Positions 1-7,991 of a DNA stretch of 64,000 nucleotides are shown here, piece by piece. The notes beneath the pieces are model-generated. The model ran no database searches, had not been told where the DNA came from, and worked only from the letters and a program-made list of their open reading frames with translations. Origin of the DNA: Chloroflexota bacterium (GTDB lineage: Bacteria > Chloroflexota > Anaerolineae > UBA1429); assembly GCA_019873625.1 (NCBI GenBank), contig JAIOAW010000013.1:1-64000 (forward strand), in the 5' to 3' direction. The stretch's first letter is position 1; each line of letters opens with the position of its first letter. The position numbers were made by a program, and so were the translations under genes.

Positions 1-403
1 CTTGGCCCAGCATAGCACCATCCTCTTTTCCACGCACATCCTTTCCGAGGTGGAGGCCCTGTGCGACCGCGTGATCATCCTCATCAGCGGGCGCGTGCGG
101 GCCGATGCGCGCCTGGCCGACCTCGCGGCCACGCCCGATGCCATTATGGTGCTCGATCACCTGCCGGAGAGGGCCGTTGCCCAGTTGAGGCAACTGGCGG
201 GGGTGACGCGCGTCGAGCGCATAGAAGTGCGCGGCCGCCCGGCCCTTCGCGTGCGTGGGCGTGCCGGCGATGGGGCCGACCTCTGCCCCATCCTATATGA
301 CTTGGCGCGCCGCGAGGGGTGGCCTTTGCGCGAACTCTACCCGCAGGTGCGCACGCTGGAGTCGGTGTTCAACGAACTGGCTACGACAGGGGAGGCAGCC
401 TGA
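1..403 (+). CDS. ABC transporter ATP-binding protein, C-terminal part (5' end outside window)
   Basis: This is the C-terminal 133 residues of a cytoplasmic ABC ATPase; the Walker A, signature and Walker B parts lie upstream of the window. The visible start contains the switch-His region (FSTHILSEVEALCDRVIIL), typical of ABC-2 exporter ATPases of the CcmA/GldA type. The ORF-track Met is only the first in-frame TTG, not a real start. The stop overlaps the next start (TGATG), so it is translationally coupled to the permease/GldG gene, which it presumably energises. The substrate is unknown. Confidence 0.9.
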   Translation, partial: LAQHSTILFSTHILSEVEALCDRVIILISGRVRADARLADLAATPDAIMVLDHLPERAVAQLRQLAGVTRVERIEVRGRPALRVRGRAGDGADLCPILYDLARREGWPLRELYPQVRTLESVFNELATTGEAA

Positions 404-3273
404 TGAGACAGATCGTTGCCATCGCACGCAAAGAGTTAGAGGGTTATTTCGGGTCGCCGATGGCGCTCATCTTTGTGGGCGCCTATCTCGCGGTGACGCT
501 CTTTGTCTTCTTTTGGATGGAGGCCTTTTTCGCGCGCGGCATCGCCGATGTACGCCCCCTCTTTCGATGGACGCCCCTCCTGATGATCTTTCTCGTCGCC
601 GCGCTGACGATGCGCCAGTGGGCCGAAGAGGCGCGCAGCGGCACGTTGGAACTCTTGCTCACCCTGCCCGTCTCGCCGGTGCAGTTGGTGCTGGGCAAGT
701 TCCTAGCGGTGATGGCGCAGGTGGCCGTGGCGCTCGCGCTGACCCTCTTTTTGCCCATCACTGTATCCCTGCTGGGCAACTTGGATTGGGGGCCGGTCGT
801 CGGCGGGTATCTCGCGGCCCTGCTCCTCGCCGCGGCCTATACCGCCGTGGGGCTGTTCGTCTCCTCGCGGACGGATAACCAAATCGTCTCCCTCATCGGG
901 ACGGCGCTCCTGTGCGGCGCGTTGTACCTCGTCGGCTCCGAGGGCGTGGTGGGTTCCCTGGGCGGTGGCTTGGGGAACCTCCTGCGAGCCATCGGCACGG
1001 GGAGCCGCTTCGCGAGCATCGAACGCGGCGTGGTGGACGTGCGCGACCTCGTGTACTACCTCTCTCTGGCGGCGCTCTTCCTAAGCCTGAACGTCCTTTC
1101 CTTGGAGGGCGGCCGCTGGGGGCGGGGAGAGGCCTCGCGGCCCCAGCGTCGCGCGCACCAGCTGGCCTCAGGCCTGCTCGCCGTTAACCTCATCCTGATG
1201 AACGTGTGGCTTTACCCCCTGCGCGGCTTGCGGGTAGATTTGACCGCGCAGCGCCAATACAGCCTCTCGCCGGCCACGCGCAACCTTCTCAAAGGCCTGC
1301 GTGAGCCGCTCCTCATCCGCGGCTACTTTTCCGAAAAGACGCACCCGCTCCTCGCGCCGCTCGTCTCCAACATCCGCGATATGCTCGAGGAATACCGCGT
1401 GGCGGGCGGCGGCAAGGTGCAGGTGGAGGTGCTCGACCCCGCCACCGACCCCGAGAAAGAAAACGAAGCCAACCAGGTCTATGGCATCCGGCCGACGCCC
1501 TTTCAAGTAACTGGCCGCTACGAGACGGCCATCGTGAACGCCTATTTCGATATCCTCATCCGCTATGGAGACCAGAGCGCCACGTTGGGCTTCCGCGATC
1601 TCATCGAGGTGAAGGAGCGGCCCGATGGCACGGTGGACGTGGGCCTGCGCAACCTGGAGTATGACCTGACGAGCGCCATCAAAAAGACGGTGTACGGCTT
1701 CCAAAGTGTGGATAGTGCGTTGGCCTCTTTCGAGGCGCCCGCCGAACTGACCCTCTTTGTCACGCCGAGTAGGCTGCCCTCGACCCTGGCCGATGGGCCG
1801 GAGGTGGTGCGCCGTGTAGCCCAAGAAATCGCCGCCAAGGCGCCCGATAAACTCGTCTACCGCGAGGTGGACCCCACCGCGCCTTCCAGCGGCATCACGC
1901 CCCAGCAGCTCGCCGAAGAGTACGGCATTCAGCCGTTTGCCGCCTCGCTCTTTTCGGCCGAGACCTATTACTTTCACATCATTCTCAAGACGCCCCAAAA
2001 GGTGCAGGCCATCTACCCGAACGATTTGACGGAGGCGAGCGTGCGCCTCGCCGTCGAATCGGCCATCAAGCGCGCCGCGCCGGGGTTCTTGCAGGCCGTG
2101 GGGCTGTGGGTGCCGCCCGATCTCAACGCCCAGGGCGCCTATGGGCAGATGGTGCCACAATCCCTTTCCAGTTGGCAGGCGCTGGATCGCGCTCTGCGCC
2201 AAGAGTATGACGTGCGCTATGTGGACCTGAAAAACCCCGTGGGCGCCGATATCAGCGTGCTCCTGCTCGTGGCGCCGCAGGGCCTGAGCGACCTGGAGCG
2301 TTACCACGTGGATCAGTTCCTGATGCGCGGGGGCACGGTCATCGCGGCGGCGGGGCGCTACGCCGTCACCGAGGATCAGTTCACAGGGGGCTTGGCCCTG
2401 CGCAAACTGGAAAATGGCGTGCAGGACCTCTTGGAAAAGTACGGCCTGCGCGTGGAGGAGAAACTCGTGCTCGACCCCCAAAACGAGCCGTTCCCCGTCT
2501 CGGTGGCGCGGCAGGTGGGCGGGATGCAATTCCAAGAGATTCGCGCCATCAACTATCCCTTCTTTGTGGATGTGCGCAGCGACGGTATGGCCGCGGGGCA
2601 CCCCATCGTGGCCAATTTGCCCGCGGTGACCCTGAACTGGGCCTCGCCCATCACCGTGGATGAGGCAGCTAACAGTGGCCGGCAGGTAACCATCCTCCTG
2701 CAATCCAGCCCGAACTCCTGGACGAGCGCCACGGCCGATATCCAACCCAACTTTTCGCTCTACCCGGAACTCGGTTTTGCCCCGGGCGAGGATAAGGGCC
2801 GCAAAGTGCTCGCCGTGGCCGTGCAGGGCGCGTTTGATTCCGCCTTCAAGGGGCAAACGCCGCCCCAAAGCGAGGAGGGCAAGGCCCCCGAGGCGGCGCC
2901 TATCGAGCGCTCGCCCTCCAACGCGCGGCTTGTGGTCATCGGGAGCGCCGAGTTCCTCGACGATCTCGTCTTTGACCTTTCTTACCGCCTATCCGGAGAC
3001 CGCTACTTGAACAGCCTCAAATTCGTGCAGAACGCCGTGGCCTGGGCCACGGAAGACCAAGAACTTTTGGCCATCCGCGCCAGGGGATCGTATACGCGCG
3101 TCCTTCGGCCGATGTCCAAGGGGGCGGAGCGCTTTTGGGAGGCGGCGAACTATGTCGTAGCGCTTGCCGCGCTCTTGGCTATCGGTATTTGGGGGAGTGG
3201 GCGCAAGCGTTCACAGCGGCCCATCCCCTTGCTCGAGGCGCGCGACGTGGCGAAAGAGGAGGCATCGCGATGA
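403..3273 (+). CDS. ABC-2 type permease fused to GldG-like auxiliary domain
   Basis: A 956-residue membrane protein. I start it at ATG 403, which overlaps the upstream TGA, rather than at the track start 319 inside the previous gene. Residues 1 to about 240 form an ABC-2 permease of GldF type with about six hydrophobic segments (KELEGYFGSPMALIFVGAY opens it). After a further TM helix comes a long extracytoplasmic GldG/ABC_transp_aux region (LTAQRQYSLSPATRNLLKGL). A C-terminal TM helix (YVVALAALLAIGIWG) and a basic tail end the protein. In many bacteria the permease and GldG-like protein are separate, so this is a fusion. It sits between its ATPase and DUF4340 partners and probably forms one exporter complex. 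No motility role is implied. Confidence 0.88.
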   Translation: MRQIVAIARKELEGYFGSPMALIFVGAYLAVTLFVFFWMEAFFARGIADVRPLFRWTPLLMIFLVAALTMRQWAEEARSGTLELLLTLPVSPVQLVLGKFLAVMAQVAVALALTLFLPITVSLLGNLDWGPVVGGYLAALLLAAAYTAVGLFVSSRTDNQIVSLIGTALLCGALYLVGSEGVVGSLGGGLGNLLRAIGTGSRFASIERGVVDVRDLVYYLSLAALFLSLNVLSLEGGRWGRGEASRPQRRAHQLASGLLAVNLILMNVWLYPLRGLRVDLTAQRQYSLSPATRNLLKGLREPLLIRGYFSEKTHPLLAPLVSNIRDMLEEYRVAGGGKVQVEVLDPATDPEKENEANQVYGIRPTPFQVTGRYETAIVNAYFDILIRYGDQSATLGFRDLIEVKERPDGTVDVGLRNLEYDLTSAIKKTVYGFQSVDSALASFEAPAELTLFVTPSRLPSTLADGPEVVRRVAQEIAAKAPDKLVYREVDPTAPSSGITPQQLAEEYGIQPFAASLFSAETYYFHIILKTPQKVQAIYPNDLTEASVRLAVESAIKRAAPGFLQAVGLWVPPDLNAQGAYGQMVPQSLSSWQALDRALRQEYDVRYVDLKNPVGADISVLLLVAPQGLSDLERYHVDQFLMRGGTVIAAAGRYAVTEDQFTGGLALRKLENGVQDLLEKYGLRVEEKLVLDPQNEPFPVSVARQVGGMQFQEIRAINYPFFVDVRSDGMAAGHPIVANLPAVTLNWASPITVDEAANSGRQVTILLQSSPNSWTSATADIQPNFSLYPELGFAPGEDKGRKVLAVAVQGAFDSAFKGQTPPQSEEGKAPEAAPIERSPSNARLVVIGSAEFLDDLVFDLSYRLSGDRYLNSLKFVQNAVAWATEDQELLAIRARGSYTRVLRPMSKGAERFWEAANYVVALAALLAIGIWGSGRKRSQRPIPLLEARDVAKEEASR

Positions 3274-4262
3274 GGACGCTCAAAAAGGGATGGTCTAGCG
3301 TGCTCCCCGCCTGGTGGCGGCGCGAACATACCGCACTGGGGGCGGCGCTCCTTGTGCAGGTAATCCTGGCGGCCATCATCCTTTGGCCACAGCCCGTGGC
3401 GCGCGGCGAGGCCGGGCCGCTCCTCCCGAACTTTAAACCGGAGGAGGTCGCCAAAATCACGATTCGAGATGCCCAAGGGGCCACCCTCGTCCTCGAACGG
3501 CAGGGAGATTGGGTGTTAGCCGATACGGATGGTTTCGCCGCCAAGGCGGAGACGGTGAACGGCTTTTTGAACAAACTGGCCAGCGTGCGCACTGACCGGC
3601 TCGTGGCGCGCACCGAGGCGAGCCAGCGCCAACTGCGCGTGGCCGCCGATGCCTTTGAGCGCGAGGTGACGCTCCAGATGGCCTCGGGGATAACGCAGAC
3701 CCTCTATCTGGGCACCTCGCCCGGCTACGGGGTTACCCACATCCGCCTAGGCGGCCAGGCCGAGACCTACCTTACCGATGCGCTCACCGTGTGGAACGTG
3801 GGCACCGCGCCCTCCTCGTGGGTTGATACGGCCTATGTAAACGTGCCGCAGGAGGAGGCCAAGCGCATCGTCATCCGGAACGCGCAGGGGGAGTTTGCCC
3901 TGGTCAAAAAGGCCGAAAACGCCTGGACCCTCGAGGATTTGGCCGCCGACGAGGCGCTGAACGAGACGTACGTGAACTCGCTCGCCTCGCGGGCGCTCTC
4001 GCTCTATCTGCTCCGCCCCTTGGGCAAGGCGCCGAAGCCCGAATACGGGCTGGATCAGCCCCAGGCCACCGTCTCCATCGAGGCGGGCGAAAAGTCGCTC
4101 GAGTGGGCCATCGGTGCGCGCGGCGGGGATGGGAGTTACGTCGTCAAATCCTCCGCCTCGCCCTATTACGTGCGCGCCTCCGAATACGCCGTGCAGGATT
4201 TCCTCCAGAAATCGCGGGCCGATTTGCTCCAGCCGCCGGCCACGCCCACGCCGGCGAAATAG
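3270..4262 (+). CDS. DUF4340 domain-containing membrane-anchored protein
   Basis: A 330-residue protein. The start at ATG 3270 overlaps the previous stop by 4 nt (ATGA); the longer track ORF begins inside the upstream gene. An N-terminal TM helix (ALGAALLVQVILAAIILW) is followed by an extracytoplasmic region with two related modules (VAKITIRDAQGATLVLERQG and AKRIVIRNAQGEFALVKKAE), the usual repeat of DUF4340. DUF4340 proteins commonly follow GldF/GldG-type ABC genes, as here, and are thought to act as accessory subunits. The exact function is unknown. A strong hairpin follows the stop, so this is the last gene of the operon. Confidence 0.85.
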   Translation: MRTLKKGWSSVLPAWWRREHTALGAALLVQVILAAIILWPQPVARGEAGPLLPNFKPEEVAKITIRDAQGATLVLERQGDWVLADTDGFAAKAETVNGFLNKLASVRTDRLVARTEASQRQLRVAADAFEREVTLQMASGITQTLYLGTSPGYGVTHIRLGGQAETYLTDALTVWNVGTAPSSWVDTAYVNVPQEEAKRIVIRNAQGEFALVKKAENAWTLEDLAADEALNETYVNSLASRALSLYLLRPLGKAPKPEYGLDQPQATVSIEAGEKSLEWAIGARGGDGSYVVKSSASPYYVRASEYAVQDFLQKSRADLLQPPATPTPAK

Positions 4263-4263
4263 C

Positions 4264-4297
4264 GTCAGGCCCCGGCCTAGGCCGGGGCCTGACGTTT
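4264..4297. terminator. Perfect 30-nt palindrome with T-run, shared by convergent units
   Basis: GTCAGGCCCCGGCC and its exact complement form a 30-nt perfect palindrome one base after the DUF4340 stop. GTTTT follows on the + strand. It lies between the DUF4340 gene and the convergent tRNA-Glu and probably ends both transcripts; the T-run is better on the + side. Confidence 0.8.
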
Positions 4298-4300
4298 TGG

Positions 4301-4373
4301 TGCCCCCAAGGGAATTCGAATCCCTGTCGCAGCCTTGAAAGGGCTGTGTCCTAGGCCACTAGACGATGGGGGC
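4301..4373 (-). tRNA. tRNA-Glu (anticodon TTC)
   Basis: The reverse complement reads GCCCCCA...TGGGGGC plus discriminator A, 73 nt. The anticodon arm is CAGCC-CTTTCAA-GGCTG, giving anticodon TTC. The T arm contains GATTCGAAT. CCA is not encoded. A good promoter lies just upstream on the minus strand. Confidence 0.95.
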
Positions 4374-4388
4374 GCTCGAACAAAGGCC

Positions 4389-4417
4389 ATTCTATCATAG
4401 AAGGGCAGGGGGGTCAA
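4389..4417 (-). promoter_or_regulatory. Sigma70-type promoter of tRNA-Glu
   Basis: On the minus strand TTGACC (4412-4417) is separated by 17 nt from TAGAAT (4389-4394). This puts the transcription start about 8 nt before the tRNA 5' end. Confidence 0.7.
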
Positions 4418-4439
4418 GTTTGAGGTGCCTCGCATCAAG

Positions 4440-4473
4440 TTGACGTGCATCATAACGATTTATCGTGTATAAT
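4440..4473 (+). promoter_or_regulatory. Probable promoter of the zinc-ribbon gene
   Basis: A perfect TATAAT (4468-4473) lies about 40 nt before the start codon. The best -35 match, TTGACG at 4440, is 22 nt away, too far for a standard promoter. The -10 is therefore convincing and the -35 is not. Confidence 0.45.
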
Positions 4474-4515
4474 AGATGTATCGTAACCGCCGCACACGAA
4501 AAAGAGAGGTGTCTG

Positions 4516-4998
4516 ATGAAAATCTGGGGGTCCGTTCGCCAAGGGGCCGGTAAACTCGCCTTTGAGGCCGATAAACTGGTCCGCATCAAAAAGCAAGAGG
4601 GGCTTATTTCGGACGCGAACAAAGAGATTCAGGCGAAACTCACTGCCCTTGGGGAGGTGGCCCTAGCGCTTTACCGCGGCGGGGCGCTGAATCAACCACA
4701 AGTTGCCGCCATCGCCGGGGAGATCGCCCAAATCGAAGGGCGCATCGCCCATCTGCAGGCCGAGTTGGAGGCCATCCGGGCTGAAGAGTGGGTGGACCCG
4801 TCCGCTCAAGCCGCGCCGCCGCCACCGCCCGTCTCTGCGCAAACCTACTACAGCCAGCCTTTGGCGCCCGCGGCGCAGTCAGGCGAGCAGCCGCCCGCGC
4901 CGCCCCAAGAGGAGGTTCGCCGTTGTGCAAACTGCGGTGCACCCCTTTCGCCCACGGCGGTATTCTGCTCGGAATGCGGCACGCGCGTCGAACAGTAA
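4516..4998 (+). CDS. Zinc-ribbon protein with N-terminal helical region
   Basis: 160 residues, starting at ATG 4516 after AGAGAGGTG; the track ORF adds 17 residues overlapping the promoter. Residues 1-95 are charged and helical, likely coiled coil. A Pro/Ala-rich linker (about 98-135) leads to a C-terminal zinc ribbon with two CxxC pairs (CANCGAP...CSECGTR). No TM segment is seen. Such zinc_ribbon_2 proteins are widespread and mostly uncharacterised. It is monocistronic, with its own promoter and terminator. Confidence 0.75.
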   Translation: MKIWGSVRQGAGKLAFEADKLVRIKKQEGLISDANKEIQAKLTALGEVALALYRGGALNQPQVAAIAGEIAQIEGRIAHLQAELEAIRAEEWVDPSAQAAPPPPPVSAQTYYSQPLAPAAQSGEQPPAPPQEEVRRCANCGAPLSPTAVFCSECGTRVEQ

Positions 4999-5023
4999 AC
5001 GCACGGCACCCGAATGCCTTCAA

Positions 5024-5077
5024 CCTCCCTGCCCTTACGAGGTGGCCGTCCTCCCCGGATGACAGGGAGGTCTTTTT
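5024..5077 (+). terminator. Rho-independent terminator after zinc-ribbon gene
   Basis: CCTCCCTG (5024-5031) pairs with CAGGGAGG (5063-5070) across a long loop and is followed directly by TCTTTTT. Confidence 0.7.
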
Positions 5078-5128
5078 GCCCCTGTGGAGGGGGCGTGCAT
5101 AAGCGACCTTGAGGAGAACGCCTAAGAT

Positions 5129-6463
5129 ATGACCCTTACGAGCCATCATTTACCGCGCCCGGCTCAACACCAGCCGAATGTACTGCTTCTGCACTGCCAT
5201 GACTTGGGCCGTATGGTGGGGTGCTATGGCGGCAATTCGGCGCAGACGCCCCACCTGGATGCGTTGGCGGCCCAGGGCGCCTTGTTCGACCAGCACTTTG
5301 CCTGCGCCCCTCAGGGTAGCCCTAGCCGCGCCGGGATGTACACCGGCTTGCATCCCAACCGCCACGGCCTGATGGGCCTTTCGAACGAGGGGATTTGGAA
5401 CCTCAGCCCGGAGCACCCCAACCTCGTAACCGTGATGCGCACCATCGGCTACTGGTCGTTGCAGGTGGGGGTGTTTCACATCGGGGTGGAACCCTTCAAC
5501 TATGGGTTCGATGAGAGCCTGCGCCCTCACGGTGCGGATGAAATCGCCCTGGCGGCTATCCATGGCCTCGAAAAGCGCCCGCGCGATCGGCGATTTTTCG
5601 CCGTGGTGGGCTTTTTTGAGGCCCATCGGCCCTATCAGCCCCAAGGCGTCCCCCTGCAAGATCCGGAGACGATCCTCGTCCCACCGTACCTAGTGGATTG
5701 CCCGGAGGGCCGCGAGGAGTTGGTGCGCTTTTTCGGCGAGGTCAACCGGTTAGATTGCGCTGTGGGCCGCATCTTGCAGTGGCTGGATGCCCAAGGCTTG
5801 GCCTCCGATACGCTCGTCATCTTTACCACCGATCACGGCATCGCGATGCCCCTCGCCAAGGGGACGCTTTACGATCCCGGCCTCGAGACCGCGCTCATAA
5901 TGCGTTGGCCGGGGATGATCCCCGAAGGGCGGCGTGTGGAGTGTTTGACGAGCAATGTGGATTTCTTCCCCTCCCTTCTCAGCGCCATCGAAGCGCAGGA
6001 CTTTTTGCCCTTCGGGCTGGATGGTAAGGACTTTTGGCCCGCCGTGGTGGGAGGCGCCTGCCAAGCGCGCACGCAGATCTTTGCCGAGATCACCTGGCAC
6101 GATTTCTATCAACCGATGCGCTGCATCCGCACCGAAACGCACAAACTCATCCGCAACTTTACGCCGGGGGTCGGCCTGTCTATCCCCTCGGATGTGCTCC
6201 TTTCTCCCTTTACGCGCGCCAACCGCGAGGCCCTGCGCAACTGGCCCCGCCCCGAATACGAACTCTATGATCTGGAGCGCGACCCCTTGGAACGGCACAA
6301 CCTGGCCGGCCAGCCCGAAGTGGCCGCCCTGGAGAAGGATCTCCGGGCGCGGTTGCAGAGGCGGCTGGAATATGCCAATGACCCCATCTTGCAGGGGTAT
6401 GTCCAACCGCCCGCAGGGTATGAGCGCATCCTAGAGAAATGGCGCGGGGGCTTGCCGGAATAA
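5129..6463 (+). CDS. Sulfatase-family protein with the formylglycine position replaced by Gly
   Basis: A 444-residue alkaline-phosphatase-superfamily protein of N-sulfoglucosamine/heparan-sulfatase type, with no signal peptide and hence probably cytoplasmic. GAGGAG lies 12 nt before the ATG. Metal-site elements are an N-terminal NVLLLHCHDLGR, FTTDHG with a later Lys, and a C-terminal YELYDLERDPLERHNLA, all typical of the family. The sulfatase signature C/S-x-P-S-R reads GSPSR here. Residue 63, the nucleophile normally matured to formylglycine, is Gly (GGT), one base from Cys TGT. The fold is not in doubt, but classical sulfatase activity is unlikely unless this is a base error. The neighbouring dehydratase gene is convergent. 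Confidence 0.85.
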   Translation: MTLTSHHLPRPAQHQPNVLLLHCHDLGRMVGCYGGNSAQTPHLDALAAQGALFDQHFACAPQGSPSRAGMYTGLHPNRHGLMGLSNEGIWNLSPEHPNLVTVMRTIGYWSLQVGVFHIGVEPFNYGFDESLRPHGADEIALAAIHGLEKRPRDRRFFAVVGFFEAHRPYQPQGVPLQDPETILVPPYLVDCPEGREELVRFFGEVNRLDCAVGRILQWLDAQGLASDTLVIFTTDHGIAMPLAKGTLYDPGLETALIMRWPGMIPEGRRVECLTSNVDFFPSLLSAIEAQDFLPFGLDGKDFWPAVVGGACQARTQIFAEITWHDFYQPMRCIRTETHKLIRNFTPGVGLSIPSDVLLSPFTRANREALRNWPRPEYELYDLERDPLERHNLAGQPEVAALEKDLRARLQRRLEYANDPILQGYVQPPAGYERILEKWRGGLPE

Positions 6464-6481
6464 GCAAGCCCCCGCCGTTTT
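6445..6481 (+). terminator. Terminator overlapping the sulfatase stop
   Basis: CGGGGGCTTGC (6445-6455) and GCAAGCCCCCG (6464-6474) form an 11-bp stem followed by CCGTTTT. The 5' arm lies inside the last codons of the sulfatase gene. It also separates that gene from the convergent dehydratase gene. Confidence 0.85.
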
Positions 6482-6484
6482 GCC

Positions 6485-7684
6485 TTACGAGAGGGCCAGC
6501 GCTTCGCGCCGTGTGATGACCGCCTCATCCAGTTCGATGCCCAAGCCTGGGCGGTTAGGGGGCACGATGTATCCCCCCTCGGGCAGGAGTTTGTGCTTGA
6601 GGAAGACGTTCTCTCGCCAACCGGCCTGAAGGAGCCATTCCTGGATGGGGCACGTGGTGATATCCTCCGAGGCGATGAGGTGCGCCGAGGCGAAACTCCC
6701 GTGGTGCGGGATGACCGGCACCCCGTAGGCCGAGGCCAGCGCACAGATCTTTTTCATCTCGGTGAGGCCGCCCGCCCAGGTGGGGTCAGCCTGCAGGATA
6801 TCCACAGCCCCGGCCTCGAGGAGTTGCTTGATGCCCCAGCGGGTATACTCGTGCTCGCCGCCGGCGATGGCCACCCCGCGTACGGATCGGCGCAACAGCG
6901 CATATTCGCCGATGCGGTCGGCAAGCACAGGCTCCTCAAACCACCACGGGCGGTAAGGGGCGGCGAGTTCGGCCATGCGCAGGGTATAGGGCACGCTCCA
7001 ACTGCTCCAGGCGTCGAACATAATCTCGACATCAGGCCCTACCGCCTCGCGCACCGCGCGGATGAGGTCGAGGTTCTTGCGGGCGCCCGCTTCGCCATCG
7101 GCCGGGCCGTAGCGCACGAACCACTTGGTGGCCGTGAACCCCTGCGCCACCACTTCGGCCGCCCGTTCGGCGGCGCGGGCCGGCTCGGCAGAAAACCCTA
7201 GCATCGAGGCGTAGGCGCGGTTTTTCTCTCGCGTCGGGCCGCCCAACAGAACGTAGACCGGCACGCCCAGCGCCTTGCCCTTGAGGTCCCACAGGGCCAA
7301 GTCCACCTTGCTGATGGCCTGCATCGTCTGCCCTTTGCGCCCGTGGATGGCTAGGCGGTACATTCGGTCCCAGATGCGTTCCACGGCATGCGGGTTTTCT
7401 CCCAAGATGGCCGGCGCCAGTTGCCCGGCGATGATGCGCGCCTCTTCTTCTGAGATGGCGCCGAATAGCCCGCTCAGCCCCTCATCCGTATCCACCCACA
7501 TAAAAATGGATTGCACCTCGTACGGGGGCTTTTGCCCCGCGGTCCGAACGGGGAAATACGGCCCTTCGGCGCGGAAATCCTCATAGATATCCACCGGGCG
7601 AAGTAGGCGATCCTCCGCCAAAGGCCCCTCGAAGGCCCACTTGGCAAAAACGCGTTCGAAGCGAATCCCCGTGATCTTCATCAC
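6485..7684 (-). CDS. Enolase-superfamily (MR/MLE) acid-sugar dehydratase, possibly L-rhamnonate-type
   Basis: A 399-residue cytoplasmic enzyme with the N-terminal capping domain and TIM barrel of the mandelate racemase/muconate lactonizing family. Metal ligands are seen in FDAWSSW, WFEEPV and GGEHEY; a catalytic-type His lies in VIPHHG. The segment TKWFVRYGP resembles rhamnonate/sugar-acid dehydratases, but the substrate cannot be fixed from sequence. Two ATGs start the ORF, preceded by AGGAAGGAG. An HpaI-type aldolase at 52.5 kb could act downstream of such a dehydratase (inference). Single gene, facing away from lexA. Confidence 0.85.
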   Translation of the reverse strand: MMKITGIRFERVFAKWAFEGPLAEDRLLRPVDIYEDFRAEGPYFPVRTAGQKPPYEVQSIFMWVDTDEGLSGLFGAISEEEARIIAGQLAPAILGENPHAVERIWDRMYRLAIHGRKGQTMQAISKVDLALWDLKGKALGVPVYVLLGGPTREKNRAYASMLGFSAEPARAAERAAEVVAQGFTATKWFVRYGPADGEAGARKNLDLIRAVREAVGPDVEIMFDAWSSWSVPYTLRMAELAAPYRPWWFEEPVLADRIGEYALLRRSVRGVAIAGGEHEYTRWGIKQLLEAGAVDILQADPTWAGGLTEMKKICALASAYGVPVIPHHGSFASAHLIASEDITTCPIQEWLLQAGWRENVFLKHKLLPEGGYIVPPNRPGLGIELDEAVITRREALALS

Positions 7685-7916
7685 CCTCTCCTTCCTGGAT
7701 GAGCATCCCCTATGTACAGCCCCGTGAGGCTAACATAGCGGCGGGAGGATGTCAACCCCGTTGTGTGCACGGGGCGATGCGAGGCCCAAGGTCGCCAAGG
7801 GGTGCGCGGCCCTTTACACCCCGCACACGGGAAGGGTTGGCACCCAGCGGCGCTCGCGGGCAGGGAGGCCCGCGCTCCTAAGGTAGGCAAGGTTTGGCAT
7901 CCTCCTCTCATCCCAC
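7685..7916. other. Intergenic region with GC-rich low-complexity segment, no gene seen
   Basis: Between the divergent dehydratase and lexA genes. Several short ORFs exist but have no RBS and read as low-complexity Arg/Pro/Gly peptides. Positions about 7,770-7,890 contain overlapping short inverted repeats (for example GGGCAGGGAGGCCCG) and look like a GC-rich intergenic repeat element. Only one copy lies in this window, so its dispersed nature cannot be shown. Confidence 0.4.
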
Positions 7917-7946
7917 TTGACATAGAACATCTGTTCCTGATATAAT
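7917..7946 (+). promoter_or_regulatory. lexA promoter
   Basis: A perfect TTGACA (7917-7922) and perfect TATAAT (7941-7946) with an 18-nt spacer, 45 nt upstream of the lexA ATG. The spacer holds a LexA box. Confidence 0.9.
7925..7936. promoter_or_regulatory. LexA (SOS) operator between -35 and -10
   Basis: GAACATCTGTTC matches the Gram-positive SOS box GAAC-N4-GTTC exactly and lies in the spacer of the lexA promoter. LexA bound here would block RNA polymerase, giving classic autoregulation. Confidence 0.9.
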
Positions 7947-7991
7947 GGCGGTAGATTCGCAAAGGCCTGTGGGGAAAGGAGCCGAAGAGGT

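Noticed and set aside
1168-2868. 566-aa minus-strand ORF.
   Set aside because: Shadow of the permease/GldG gene; Arg/His/Gly-rich with no recognisable domain.
4301-4373. Integration site at tRNA-Glu.
   Set aside because: No integrase gene and no repeated copy of the tRNA 3' end was seen in the window.
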